Below are positions 52,174 to 60,302 of a stretch of DNA of 64,000 bases, one piece after another; positions within the stretch are counted from its first letter, which is position 1; every line of letters begins with the position of its first letter. The translations under genes and the position numbers were made by a program. The notes under the pieces were generated by a model that was not told where the DNA came from, ran no database searches, and saw only the letters and a list, made by a program, of their open reading frames with translations. The stretch comes from Aneurinibacillus sp. REN35 (GTDB lineage Bacteria > Bacillota > Bacilli > Aneurinibacillales > Aneurinibacillaceae): the NCBI RefSeq assembly GCF_041379945.2, contig NZ_JBFTXJ020000010.1, positions 1 through 64,000 on the forward strand, given 5' to 3'.

Positions 52174-52692
52174 ATGATGAGTGAACACCTTGTAGAGGAA
52201 ATGAATAAGCAGATTAATTTTGAATTTTATTCTTCTAATCAGTATCTAGCCATGGCAGCTTATTGTGCAGCAGAAGATTTAGATGGGTTCGCGAACTTTT
52301 TTACGGTGCAAGCACAAGAAGAGAACTTTCATGCGATGAAAATCTTCCATTTTCTTAATGCTACCGGAAATCGTGTGCTGATCGATGGGATGGAGGCACC
52401 TCGTAACGAGTTTGCATCTGTTGTCGATGTGTTTCGTGCGGCGTATGAGCATGAGCAGGTGGTTACGAAGCGGATTTATCATCTGGCCGATTTGGCGGCA
52501 CAGGAGAGAGAGCATGCAACGAGCAGCTTCTTGAATTGGTTCATTGATGAACAGATTGAAGAGGAGGCTACATTCAGTAGTATCTTAAAGAAGCTAGAGC
52601 GCATAGGCGGAGACGGAAATGCATTGTACATGCTTGATGATGAATTAGGAAAACGGACGTTTGATCCGCAAGAAGCGGAAGGCGTTAAATAA
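52174..52692 (+). CDS. ftnA: Ferritin
   Basis: 172 aa. Ferroxidase-centre residues are visible in INFEFYSSNQYLAMAAYC, QAQEENFHAMKIFHFLN and FIDEQIEEEATFSSIL. It stores iron as a 24-mer. ATG 52174 (or 52177) after GAGGGAGAG. The fifth iron-linked gene product in this 13-kb stretch. Confidence 0.95.
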   Translation: MMSEHLVEEMNKQINFEFYSSNQYLAMAAYCAAEDLDGFANFFTVQAQEENFHAMKIFHFLNATGNRVLIDGMEAPRNEFASVVDVFRAAYEHEQVVTKRIYHLADLAAQEREHATSSFLNWFIDEQIEEEATFSSILKKLERIGGDGNALYMLDDELGKRTFDPQEAEGVK

Positions 52693-52785
52693 TTTTTGAA
52701 AAAAATTTGAACGAAATGTTATAACTCCTGAAAAATGTGGGTAATAATTAATCAGCACTACATTTTTGTAAAGGGGTTTTCAACG

Positions 52786-52986
52786 ATGAATTGGGTTGCT
52801 AAGCAATGGCATACTGCCTGGGCAAATTACTACGCATCCAAGATTGAGGACCTGGATAAGTACACAGATACGTACAATGATGATGAACGCACTTATCATT
52901 CGAAAAAATTTATTACCCATTATGAAGCATTGTACGGAACTGAGCAGCAAGAACAGGTTCATGAAGAATCGATGCGTATGTTCTAA
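52786..52986 (+). CDS. Small hypothetical protein
   Basis: 66 aa, soluble, rich in Tyr, Glu, Asp and His, with WVAKQWHTAWANYYASKIEDLDKYTDTY at the N-terminus. ATG follows AAAGGGG, and a strong terminator follows the stop, so it is very likely a real gene. I do not recognise a family. Confidence 0.65.
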   Translation: MNWVAKQWHTAWANYYASKIEDLDKYTDTYNDDERTYHSKKFITHYEALYGTEQQEQVHEESMRMF

Positions 52987-53002
52987 GTGCATGAGCAGGC
53001 AG

Positions 53003-53047
53003 AAAAAAGCATTCGCCACAACATTCATTATGGCGGATGCTTTTTTT
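53003..53047 (+). terminator. Terminator
   Basis: aaaaaagcattcgcc pairs with ggcggatgcttttttt around a short loop. Confidence 0.85.
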
Positions 53048-53054
53048 GCTGGAC

Positions 53055-53083
53055 TTGCAAAAACCGCGCCAACCTGTTAATAT
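53055..53083 (+). promoter_or_regulatory. Promoter of the 6S-like RNA
   Basis: TTGCAA (53055-53060), exactly 17 bp, TAATAT (53078-53083). Expected start near 53090, at the base of the long closing stem. Confidence 0.7.
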
Positions 53084-53090
53084 GAAAATA

Positions 53091-53287
53091 ACGAAGTAAA
53101 CGATACAGCCTGCGATGTGCGTTTCATTTTTTTGTTTCGAACCTTACGATTTACAAGGGAGTCTAATATTACGTTATGGACGCTATGCTTGCTTTGGACA
53201 AGACAGCGGAAATAGCTTTGCGGACACCCACCTGCGAGAGCGGGTTTTGAAACATCAGGATGAAACGGCATAGGCGGGGTTTTATAA
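53091..53287 (+). ncRNA. ssrS: 6S RNA (SsrS/BsrA-like)
   Basis: A ~195-nt non-coding transcript. Its ends form a long closing stem: gcctgcgatgtgcgtttcat near 53109-53128 with atgaaacggcataggcgggg near the 3' end. The interior has a large bulge containing GGGAGTCTAATATTACG and TATGGACGCTATGCTTGC, and a CACCTGCGAGAGCGGG hairpin. Size, rod shape, central bubble and a strong promoter fit 6S RNA, which sequesters the vegetative RNA polymerase by mimicking an open promoter. No covariance search could be run. Confidence 0.75.
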
Positions 53288-53295
53288 TGAAGCAG

Positions 53296-53325
53296 AGGAC
53301 ACTTCACAAGACGTGTTCTTTTTTA
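53296..53325 (+). terminator. Terminator downstream of 6S-like RNA
   Basis: Stem ggacac...gtgttc with T-run. Confidence 0.6.
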
Positions 53326-53350
53326 TTGCGTTTTTTTTTCGTATCGTGTA

Positions 53351-53378
53351 AAAAACTCTCATCCCATGATGAGAGTTT
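53351..53378 (-). terminator. Terminator of the YqzM-like gene
   Basis: Perfect stem aaaactctcat/atgagagtttt just downstream of the miniprotein stop, usable in both directions. Confidence 0.75.
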
Positions 53379-53394
53379 TCTTGTGTCTAAAGGA

Positions 53395-53529
53395 TTATTG
53401 CATTACATAATCAACAATCATCATCCCCAGAAAGATAACCATTAAAACACCGAATGAGACGCCAAATCCGAGGGAAGAATCAATTACATCGTTTTGGTTC
53501 TTGTCTAAATTCAGGTTTGGATCTGCCAT
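53395..53529 (-). CDS. YqzM-like small membrane protein
   Basis: 44 aa, below usual size cut-offs. A polar N-terminus (MADPNLNLDKNQND) is followed by VIDSSLGFGVSFGVLMV and a hydrophobic helix. The NDxIDSxxGFxVSFG pattern is that of B. subtilis YqzM, a sporulation-associated miniprotein. GGAGGTGAG precedes the ATG at the right distance. Confidence 0.75.
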   Translation of the reverse strand: MADPNLNLDKNQNDVIDSSLGFGVSFGVLMVIFLGMMIVDYVMQ

Positions 53530-53636
53530 TAGTCACTCACCTCCGTCCTTCCATCATAGCATATGGGAGATGTTTCCGGCTATGTGGGGAAGAGGCAAAC
53601 AAGTGACAAATCTGCTAGTTTTTAAGTCGTACTATC

Positions 53637-54155
53637 TTAGTGGTCAAGCAGCGGCTGCAGAATTTTTTCTACTTGCTCCATAGGCAGCACGCCGTCAGCA
53701 ATATGTACGATGGTGCCGTTCTTGTCAACGAATACATTGGTCGGAAAAGCCATGACCTGATACGTGTTGGCAACTTCCCCACTGCGGTCAAAAAGAACAG
53801 GAAACTTCATGCCGAAAAATTGTACGAACTTCTTCGCGTTTTCTTCTTTATCATTGACCGTAACGTTGACTGCAAGAATTTCAAGTTTCCCATCGTATTT
53901 ATCATACAAGCGCATAAGATCAGGGGTTTCAGCCCGGCAAGGACCGCACCAAGAGGCCCAGAAGTTGATAATTGTCGGCTTTTTAATCTCGGAGAGGCGA
54001 TACGATTTGCCGTCCAATCCGCTCAGTGTAAAGTCCGGAGCAAGGAAGCCTACGGCTGCTTTTTCTTCCTTTTTTGGTGTGAAGCCCCCGTTCATGTAGA
54101 CTGAATAGCTGATAAGTCCAACAATGACAATGAGTGCAACGAAAGTTTTTTTCAC
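53637..54155 (-). CDS. resA: Membrane-anchored thioredoxin-like protein (ResA/TlpA family)
   Basis: About 172 aa. An N-terminal membrane anchor (FVALIVIVGLISYSVYMNGG) is followed by a thioredoxin fold facing the outside. Active site WCGPC, MAFPTNVFVDKNGTI with the cis-Pro. ResA keeps the haem-binding cysteines of apocytochrome c reduced. No resBC genes are adjacent, so assignment beyond the TlpA/ResA family is tentative. GTG 54155 follows CGGAG at normal spacing. Confidence 0.85.
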   Translation of the reverse strand: MKKTFVALIVIVGLISYSVYMNGGFTPKKEEKAAVGFLAPDFTLSGLDGKSYRLSEIKKPTIINFWASWCGPCRAETPDLMRLYDKYDGKLEILAVNVTVNDKEENAKKFVQFFGMKFPVLFDRSGEVANTYQVMAFPTNVFVDKNGTIVHIADGVLPMEQVEKILQPLLDH

Positions 54156-54235
54156 AAGAGTCACTCCGTTTCTTCACAGGTTGCAAGCAACTATTATTAT
54201 AGTCTGTGTTACGCGGAGGGAACAGGTCTTAACTC

Positions 54236-55003
54236 TTAGCGCGTTCGTTTTCGCTTTCGCTTCGTAGTTGTTGTACCGTGCAGGGATTGATGGGCAAGAG
54301 CAGGTCGTGGCGTGATAATGCCGTCTGTTCCCAAATCAATCATTTTTTTTATTTCGAGCAAAGTATCGACTTGATAGGGGACAACTTTAAGCTCTTCATT
54401 ACGGCAGGACGTGAGCAGTTCCCTCGTAACTTCCTGTACTGGGGGATGCAGGTAGGTGCATGCATATTCCTTTGCGTATGTCCAAGGCTCCTTGAGGCGC
54501 CCAAAATAAAGAAACGCAATCTCACAGGGGCATCCGTTTCTGCGTAAAAGTTCGAGGCTGAACGGGTTGAAGGTTGAAATAATCACTTGCTTCGCCATTT
54601 TATGGCGGCCTACCAATTCCAACACTTTCTGTTCAAGCCCGTTTCGCATAGCAAAAAAATTTTTAAGCTCAATGTTGATCATGATGTTTTTCCCCATAAA
54701 TCGGGTAAGTACCTCATCAAGCGTAGCGATACGAATACCTTTGAACTTCGCATGCTTCCATATACCAAAATCCATCGCCTTAAGCTGTTTAAGTGTATAA
54801 TCGCTTATAATTCCTTTATGTCCCGTAATGCGCTGCAGCGTCCAGTCATGGAAGACAACCACATGGCGATCCTTTGTTAGCTGTACATCAAGCTCAATTC
54901 CGTTTGCGCCTTCGTCTACAGCGCGTGAGAAGGCAGTGAGCGTATTTTCCGGATGGGTAATAGAAGAACCGCGATGCGCGTAGATCAGAAACATATTATT
55001 CAT
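54236..55003 (-). CDS. Glycerophosphodiester phosphodiesterase
   Basis: 255 aa. IYAHRGSSITHPENTLTAF (catalytic His/Arg and Glu), GIELDVQLTKDRHVVVFHDWTLQR, NIMINIELKN, and GTDGIITPRPA. It hydrolyses glycerophosphodiesters to glycerol-3-phosphate and an alcohol. No signal peptide, so cytoplasmic. ATG 55003 is used because longer frames run across tRNA-Gln. Odd feature: a basic tail, TTTKRKRKRTR, at the C-terminus. Confidence 0.92.
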   Translation of the reverse strand: MNNMFLIYAHRGSSITHPENTLTAFSRAVDEGANGIELDVQLTKDRHVVVFHDWTLQRITGHKGIISDYTLKQLKAMDFGIWKHAKFKGIRIATLDEVLTRFMGKNIMINIELKNFFAMRNGLEQKVLELVGRHKMAKQVIISTFNPFSLELLRRNGCPCEIAFLYFGRLKEPWTYAKEYACTYLHPPVQEVTRELLTSCRNEELKVVPYQVDTLLEIKKMIDLGTDGIITPRPALAHQSLHGTTTTKRKRKRTR

Positions 55004-55080
55004 ATGGCAAGCAGCCTCGCTTATTTTTCTTGATTTTGTCTGTATAACGTATGCGGCAAAAGCCATACTAATGATAATGA

Positions 55081-55152
55081 TGGACAGTAGCCAAGCGGTA
55101 AGGCAACGGACTTTGACTCCGTCATGCGAAGGTTCGAACCCTTCCTGTCCAG
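55081..55152 (+). tRNA. tRNA-Gln (TTG)
   Basis: Acceptor tggacag/ctgtcca, anticodon TTG at 55113-55115, T-arm TTCGAAC, discriminator G55152, no encoded CCA. It lies head-to-head with the GDPD gene. Confidence 0.95.
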
Positions 55153-55301
55153 TTCCATTCTTACATAGTGCTGTAACAGCGTAAAACAACTGGGCGAAAA
55201 GCCTGGTTGTTTGTGTTGGTCTACGATCAAACACATTTGTAAATGTACACAAAAGCCCCAGTATGAGTATACTTAGAATAATGAGATCGGAGGGACAAAG
55301 A

Positions 55302-56033
55302 ATGGATACTGCATGGTTTGTAAGATCGTTTCAAGAAGACTATTCCACACTGTATCAACATCGGGATGAAGCGTCAGCACGCCAAGAAATCGATAATCTG
55401 CTCTCCCGGCTTCCTCTGCCAAAAAGCGGCCGCGTGCTGGATTTTTGCTGTGGAGATGGACGGCATTCGCGCGCGCTTGCACAGCATGGCTATGAAGTAG
55501 TCGGATTTGATTTATCGGAGTATCTGCTTGCTGAAGCAAAAAAGAAAACACAACAGGAAAACATTACGTATTACCGATATGATATGCGGGAAATCCCGTT
55601 CGAGGATGAATTTGATGTGTTATTCAATCTGTTTACAAGCTTTGGCTATTTTGAGCAAGATGCGGACAATATCAAGGTGCTGCAGCGGATGAGTCAGGCA
55701 TTGAAGCCCACGGGTCATTTGGTGATCGATTATTTGAATCCACTATATATCGAAGAGAATCTTGTACCGGAATCCACACGTGAAGCGGAAGGAAAACAAA
55801 TTGTGGAACGGCGCAAAATCGAGAATGGCTTCGTCATAAAAGAAATTACTATTACAGAGGGTGGGACAACCCGGCAATTCTTTGAACGGGTGCGGTTGTA
55901 TCACCGTGAAGAGATGAAGTCTATGCTAGAGAGTGTTGGTATTGACGTTACAGAAGTATATGGTGACTATGATTTCCGTCCGTATTCTAAAGACGGGAAG
56001 CGGATGATCATCTACGGCCGCTGCCATAAATAA
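55302..56033 (+). CDS. Class I SAM-dependent methyltransferase
   Basis: 243 aa. The SAM-binding motif I reads VLDFCCGDGRHSRALA, with the acidic ribose residue in VVGFDLSEYLL, followed by the usual beta-strands (EFDVLFNLFTSFGYF, GHLVIDYLNP). The substrate is unknown. ATG 55302 after CGGAGGGA. Confidence 0.9.
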   Translation: MDTAWFVRSFQEDYSTLYQHRDEASARQEIDNLLSRLPLPKSGRVLDFCCGDGRHSRALAQHGYEVVGFDLSEYLLAEAKKKTQQENITYYRYDMREIPFEDEFDVLFNLFTSFGYFEQDADNIKVLQRMSQALKPTGHLVIDYLNPLYIEENLVPESTREAEGKQIVERRKIENGFVIKEITITEGGTTRQFFERVRLYHREEMKSMLESVGIDVTEVYGDYDFRPYSKDGKRMIIYGRCHK

Positions 56034-56049
56034 AGGAGCGAAGCGCTGA

Positions 56050-56080
56050 TTTCCCTTAGTGGGGATCAGCTTTTTTTTTA
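56050..56080 (+). terminator. Terminator of methyltransferase gene
   Basis: gctgatttccc with ggggatcagc and eight T's. Confidence 0.85.
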
Positions 56081-56187
56081 TGTGCAAAAATAAAGGAGAC
56101 CATTCAGGAGCGTCTTAGTTGGGTATAAAAAGAAAGGGAATGTATGACAAGCTTCAGGTAGAGAAGTGGAAAGGATGAGGGCATTCG

Positions 56188-57564
56188 ATGGAGCAGCAAT
56201 TGCAACTGTTGAGCGCAGGCATGGATACGATTTGGATCGTTCTGGCTGCAGCAATGATTATTCTGATGGAAGGCGGTTTTGCACTGCTAGAAGCAGGGCT
56301 TGTGCGCCAGAAGAACTCCGTTAACATTATTATGAAAATATTCGTCGACATTTTATTCGGCGTCTTATGTTTTTTTGCGGTAGGTTTTGCATTTATGCAT
56401 GGTAAGGACATGCTTGGCAGCATCGGCACCAGCGGTTTCTTTTTGAAAGGGGATCTATCTCATTTAGACCATCCATTCGGCAATGAGACATTCTTTGTAC
56501 TGCATGCTGCCTTTGTTGTTGCGGTAGTCTCTATCGTCTCCGGGGCAGTAGCTGAGCGAATGGAGTTTAAGGCTTACATCGTCTATGCCATCGTTATGAC
56601 ATCGCTTATTTATCCGATTTCGGGTCATTGGATATGGGGTGGTGGCTGGCTGGCTGATATGGGCATGCGCGATTTTGCAGGTTCAGCGGCTATTCACGCA
56701 CTTGGCGGCTTTAGTGCATTGGCAGCCGCCTCGGTACTTGGAGCCAGGGTAGATAAATATAAGGAACGAAAAGGAGAGGCGCTAGTTCCATGGAATGTGC
56801 CGCTTGCTTCGGTAGGTGCGTTCTTGCTTTGGTTTGGTTGGTTCGGATTTAATGCCGGATCTACGTTGAGCGCTACAGATCCCCGTATCGGACACATCGC
56901 ACTGACAACGATGCTGGCCTCCGCATCGGGGGGAACGGCCGTAATGTTATATTTACTTTTTCGTTATAACAAGGCAGAAGCAACGATGGTTATTAACGGG
57001 ACGCTTGCAGGGTTAGTGGGCATTACAGCCGGCAGTGCGTTCGTAACGAATTTTGCTGCGATTTTAATTGGAGCGGTGTGCGGGTTAGCCATGATGTATG
57101 CCACAACACTGCTTGATAAATGGGGGATTGATGACCCTGTAGGAGCTTTTCCTGTACATGGTGTTTCAGGCGCTTTGGGAACGATTGCGGTAGGGCTTTT
57201 TTCCACAGAAAAAGGGCTTTTATATGGTGATGGATGGGAGCTTTTAGGTGTCCAACTGATTGGTCTAATAGCAATTTGTGCTTGGGGTTATGCCGCAACA
57301 CGATTGACCTTCTGGCTGATATCAAAAGTCACCTCGCTGCGTGTGCCGGTAAAGCTTGAAAAAGTCGGTTTGGATCTTGCTTGGCATGGTACGATTGCTA
57401 TGCCTGATGAAGATACGATAGCGATTGAGAAAAAAGAGGAAGAAATTATTAAAGATAAAGAAATAGAAATTAAAAAGGAAAAGGAAGAGATTAAGCAAAG
57501 AGAAGACGGGAAAACGGAGAAAACGATCGTCACGGAAGAGGAAACAATAAAAAAAGAGAAATAA
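56188..57564 (+). CDS. amt: Ammonium transporter with charged C-terminal tail
   Basis: 458 aa. Amt family: MEGGFALLEAGLVRQKNSVNI, the twin pore histidines in AAIHALGG and FPVHGVSGALG, WFGWFGFNAGS, about 11 membrane helices. It conducts ammonium. The core ends near residue 395. About 50 further residues are almost pure Lys/Glu/Ile repeats (KKEEEIIKDKEIEIKKEKEE), predicted as a highly charged helix, unusual for Amt. No glnK beside it. Confidence 0.93.
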   Translation: MEQQLQLLSAGMDTIWIVLAAAMIILMEGGFALLEAGLVRQKNSVNIIMKIFVDILFGVLCFFAVGFAFMHGKDMLGSIGTSGFFLKGDLSHLDHPFGNETFFVLHAAFVVAVVSIVSGAVAERMEFKAYIVYAIVMTSLIYPISGHWIWGGGWLADMGMRDFAGSAAIHALGGFSALAAASVLGARVDKYKERKGEALVPWNVPLASVGAFLLWFGWFGFNAGSTLSATDPRIGHIALTTMLASASGGTAVMLYLLFRYNKAEATMVINGTLAGLVGITAGSAFVTNFAAILIGAVCGLAMMYATTLLDKWGIDDPVGAFPVHGVSGALGTIAVGLFSTEKGLLYGDGWELLGVQLIGLIAICAWGYAATRLTFWLISKVTSLRVPVKLEKVGLDLAWHGTIAMPDEDTIAIEKKEEEIIKDKEIEIKKEKEEIKQREDGKTEKTIVTEEETIKKEK

Positions 57565-57569
57565 AAATG

Positions 57570-57597
57570 AGGCTGTACAGCCTCGTTTTTATTTGCC
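57570..57597 (+). terminator. Terminator of amt
   Basis: gaggctgt/acagcctc with T-run. Overlaps the stop region of the small minus-strand gene. Confidence 0.75.
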
Positions 57598-57720
57598 TAA
57601 TTTTGCAATCTCGCCACTGATTTCAATTAATGCTTGAATTGCCTCTAAGGATTGGAATGCAAAGATGGGGAGCGCGACAACATACAGCAATCCTTCGCCA
57701 AGCAAGGTAGAAAAACTCAT
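57589..57720 (-). CDS. Small hypothetical protein (43 aa)
   Basis: The frame from ATG 57720 has GAGGGGG eight bases upstream. MSFSTLLGEGLLYVVALP begins a hydrophobic helix, and an amphipathic C-terminus ends EIAKLGK. Resembles small sporulation-era membrane peptides in size, but no family is recognised. Confidence 0.5.
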   Translation of the reverse strand: MSFSTLLGEGLLYVVALPIFAFQSLEAIQALIEISGEIAKLGK

Positions 57721-57942
57721 TGCACATCCCCCTCTTTACCAGTATTTTCAGAATATTTTTACTTTGTAGTATAGCAATGATAAACTATTGGTAGGGTAAA
57801 TACAATAATAACTTGATAAAATGGGATAATAGATATAATGACGATCTGTGTGTGTGACAGTCGTGTGAGAATAAACAAAAAATCGATCCTTTTATTTGTA
57901 TCGTTACTTATTCGTGATAGAATAAAAAAGGAGGTGTATGTC

Positions 57943-58251
57943 GTGGATTACAGCAGAATGTGCCCGAAGTACGAGTCGGCCATTGAAGTTCTCGGCAAGA
58001 AGTGGTCTGGATTAATTATTCGCGTACTCTTAGGCGGTCCGAGGCGCTTTAAGGACATTAAAGCACAAATTCCGGAGATGAGTGATCGAATGCTGACGGA
58101 GCGAATCAAAGAATTCGAGGAAGCAGGCATTCTTGAGCGCAAAGTTTATCCGGAGACACCGGTGCGTATTGAATATGAATTAACAAAAAAGGGACAAGAC
58201 CTCCAGCAGGTCATTGAATCCATTCAGAACTGGGGCGAGAAGTGGATGTGA
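57943..58251 (+). CDS. HxlR-family transcriptional regulator
   Basis: 102 aa, typical winged-helix HxlR protein: MCPKYESAIEVLGKKWSGLIIRVLLGGPRRFKDIKAQIPEMSDRMLTERIKEFEEAGIL. The single Cys near the N-terminus is conserved and may act as a redox or electrophile sensor. GTG 57943 is chosen because AAGGAGG is 8 bases upstream; the longer frame from 57838 has no such site. Confidence 0.92.
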   Translation: MDYSRMCPKYESAIEVLGKKWSGLIIRVLLGGPRRFKDIKAQIPEMSDRMLTERIKEFEEAGILERKVYPETPVRIEYELTKKGQDLQQVIESIQNWGEKWM

Positions 58252-58269
58252 GCTGCGTCCGTACGAAAG

Positions 58270-58300
58270 CCAGACCGCTGAACGATCTGGCTTGTTTTCA
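58270..58300 (+). terminator. Terminator after hxlR-like gene
   Basis: Stem gccagac/gatctggc with T-run. Confidence 0.65.
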
Positions 58301-58339
58301 TCCATAGAAGATTTACTTGTGTGTAAGAAAAAGTGGGGA

Positions 58340-58543
58340 TTAGAAGCGGCCACCAAGCTGTTGCTCAGCCATTTGCACCAAACGCTTAGTGATTTCTCCA
58401 CCTACAGAACCGTTTTGACGAGATGTTGTATCTGCTCCTAATTGTACGCCAAACTCAGAAGCGATTTCGTATTTCATTTGGTCAATCGCTTGTTGTGCGC
58501 CTGGTGCTACCAAATTGTTTGAACTGCGTTGATTTTGAGCCAT
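58340..58543 (-). CDS. ssp: Small acid-soluble spore protein, alpha/beta type
   Basis: 67 aa. [48 protein letters not shown] contains the GPR protease site region ([10 protein letters not shown]) and the conserved [11 protein letters not shown]. It coats DNA in the dormant spore. This marks the organism as an endospore former. Confidence 0.97.
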   Translation of the reverse strand: MAQNQRSSNNLVAPGAQQAIDQMKYEIASEFGVQLGADTTSRQNGSVGGEITKRLVQMAEQQLGGRF

Positions 58544-58668
58544 GATTTGTTCATCTCCTTACGAGAATTTTAGAGTATCAAGGATGTATGTCCTTGTAAG
58601 TATATTGTCACAATCTACTCACAATCTTACACATGGTAAATGATAGAAAAAAGGCGAGGGGGAGCCTT

Positions 58669-58914
58669 ATGGTTTTGAAGTTAGTGTTTTATTTCGGGGG
58701 ATTAGTCACATTTGTAGTGGCATTGCTGACGTATTTTGCTACGAAGCGGGCATGGCCGGCACCTGTCGTGTTATTGCCGATGTTTGGATTCGTAGCGTAT
58801 TATTCGCAAGACCAGCAGACGGTTTTTCTCATTGGGGCCGGATTTTCGCTGTTAGCTTATCTCATTGCGCTACTCATTAAAGTTTTGATACAAAGAGATA
58901 AGCAGAAGGGGTAA
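58669..58914 (+). CDS. Small membrane protein, hypothetical
   Basis: 81 aa with two or three membrane helices (VFYFGGLVTFVVALLTYF, VVLLPMFGFVAYY, AGFSLLAYLIALLIKVLI) and a basic end. ATG 58669 after GAGGGGGA. It is followed 16 bp later by the zinc-ribbon gene, probably one transcript. No family recognised. Confidence 0.7.
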   Translation: MVLKLVFYFGGLVTFVVALLTYFATKRAWPAPVVLLPMFGFVAYYSQDQQTVFLIGAGFSLLAYLIALLIKVLIQRDKQKG

Positions 58915-58929
58915 TGAAAGGAGAATACA

Positions 58930-59373
58930 ATGGAGCAAATTACATGCCCTTATTGTGGAAAACAAGTAACAGGAAATCACCGCTATGAAGTGAAGTGCTA
59001 TCAGTGCGGGAAATATAGTTATGTAACGGAAGGATGCACGGCTGACCAGGAGAAGCATGAGCTGGCAGAAGCGGCCGGTCACTATGCGTACGCCTATGTT
59101 CCGCAGCATGTTCGTGAGTATGCGGACAAATACGGTCTTGCACAATCCGGGCCGACAACTCTGCGTTGGTTCCGTGACCACGAAGAGGAAGCGAATCAGA
59201 AAATGAAACAATTTCTTGCAGAGAAATTAGATGAACACGTTCTTTGCAAGCTGCATGAAGAACACGATGGTACGATGCCGTTTCTGTTGTACGTACTTGA
59301 TTCTCTAGAATTCCCTGTGCCGCGTGCATCGCTTGAATGGGAAGCGGATCAGACAAGCAGCAGCGAGTTTTAA
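58930..59373 (+). CDS. Zinc-ribbon hypothetical protein
   Basis: 147 aa. Two CxxC pairs near the N-terminus (CPYCGK and CYQCGK) form a zinc ribbon. The rest is an acidic, His-rich helical domain with no motif I recognise. Preceded by GAAAGGAG. Follows the small membrane protein gene. Confidence 0.75.
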   Translation: MEQITCPYCGKQVTGNHRYEVKCYQCGKYSYVTEGCTADQEKHELAEAAGHYAYAYVPQHVREYADKYGLAQSGPTTLRWFRDHEEEANQKMKQFLAEKLDEHVLCKLHEEHDGTMPFLLYVLDSLEFPVPRASLEWEADQTSSSEF

Positions 59374-59384
59374 TTGCATGCTAT

Positions 59385-59424
59385 TGCCAGAGCCCCACGC
59401 CGTACTGAGCGGGGGTTTTTCTTT
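59385..59424 (+). terminator. Terminator
   Basis: agccccacgc...gcgggggtttttc: imperfect GC-rich stem with T-run. Confidence 0.6.
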
Positions 59425-59500
59425 TATTGGGAAAAGAAGGATTTCTTTGGTGCGATGTGCAATCTAGAACAAAGTGGAAACAAAAGGGGAGATGAGTGCG

Positions 59501-60226
59501 ATGGGGAAATTACATGATGTTGATGTGAATCGAAAGTTTGAAACAAAAAAAGAATACAAAGAGGAACTTAAAAAATACCAGTTGAAACTGCTTACATTAC
59601 AGCGGCAGTTTCATCAGGAGAATATTCCGCTTATCCTCGTATTTGAAGGCTGGGATGCTGCGGGGAAAGGGGGCGCAATCCGCCGTCTTACAGAGAAGAT
59701 CGATCCGCGCGGTTTTCAAGTTCATGCGATCAGCGCACCGAATATTATCGAAAAGCAATACCATTATATGAGCCGCTTTTGGAGCAAGCTTCCTCCAAAG
59801 GGGGCGATCGGCATCTTTGACCGCTCTTGGTATGGGCGTGTGCTAGTAGAGCGCGTGGAGAAGTTGGCTGATAAAGATGAATGGAAGCGTGCATACCAAG
59901 AAATCAACGAGTTTGAGAAGATGCTCGCAGATGACGGTGCTGTCATCGTGAAATTTTGGGTTCATATCAGCAAGCAAGAGCAGCTTGATCGATTTGAAGA
60001 ACGAAAGGCCAATCCGTTCAAGCATTGGAAATTAACGGAAGAAGATTGGCGCAACCGTGAGAAATGGGATGATTATGTAGAAGCGGTGGATGAGATGCTA
60101 GAACGTACCGATACTTCATACGCTCCATGGTTTATTGTCGAAGGGAATTATAAGTGGTATGCTCGCGTAAAGGTGTTAAAGACGGTTGTGCAAGCGATGA
60201 AAGCTCGCCTAAAAGCTGAAAATTAG
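59501..60226 (+). CDS. ppk2: Polyphosphate kinase 2 (PPK2)
   Basis: 241 aa, single PPK2 domain. Walker A FEGWDAAGKGG, lid DRSWYGRVLVERV, and ERKANPFKHWKLTEEDW are diagnostic. It transfers phosphate between polyphosphate and nucleoside mono- or diphosphates. Class I versus III cannot be decided by eye. ATG 59501 is 10 bases after AAGGGGA. Confidence 0.93.
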   Translation: MGKLHDVDVNRKFETKKEYKEELKKYQLKLLTLQRQFHQENIPLILVFEGWDAAGKGGAIRRLTEKIDPRGFQVHAISAPNIIEKQYHYMSRFWSKLPPKGAIGIFDRSWYGRVLVERVEKLADKDEWKRAYQEINEFEKMLADDGAVIVKFWVHISKQEQLDRFEERKANPFKHWKLTEEDWRNREKWDDYVEAVDEMLERTDTSYAPWFIVEGNYKWYARVKVLKTVVQAMKARLKAEN

Positions 60227-60302
60227 GCGGAGGATAGTTGCGCTTACCGGGCTGGGATGATAGATTAATGACATAAAATGTACACAAATAAGAGGAGCAA
60301 CG

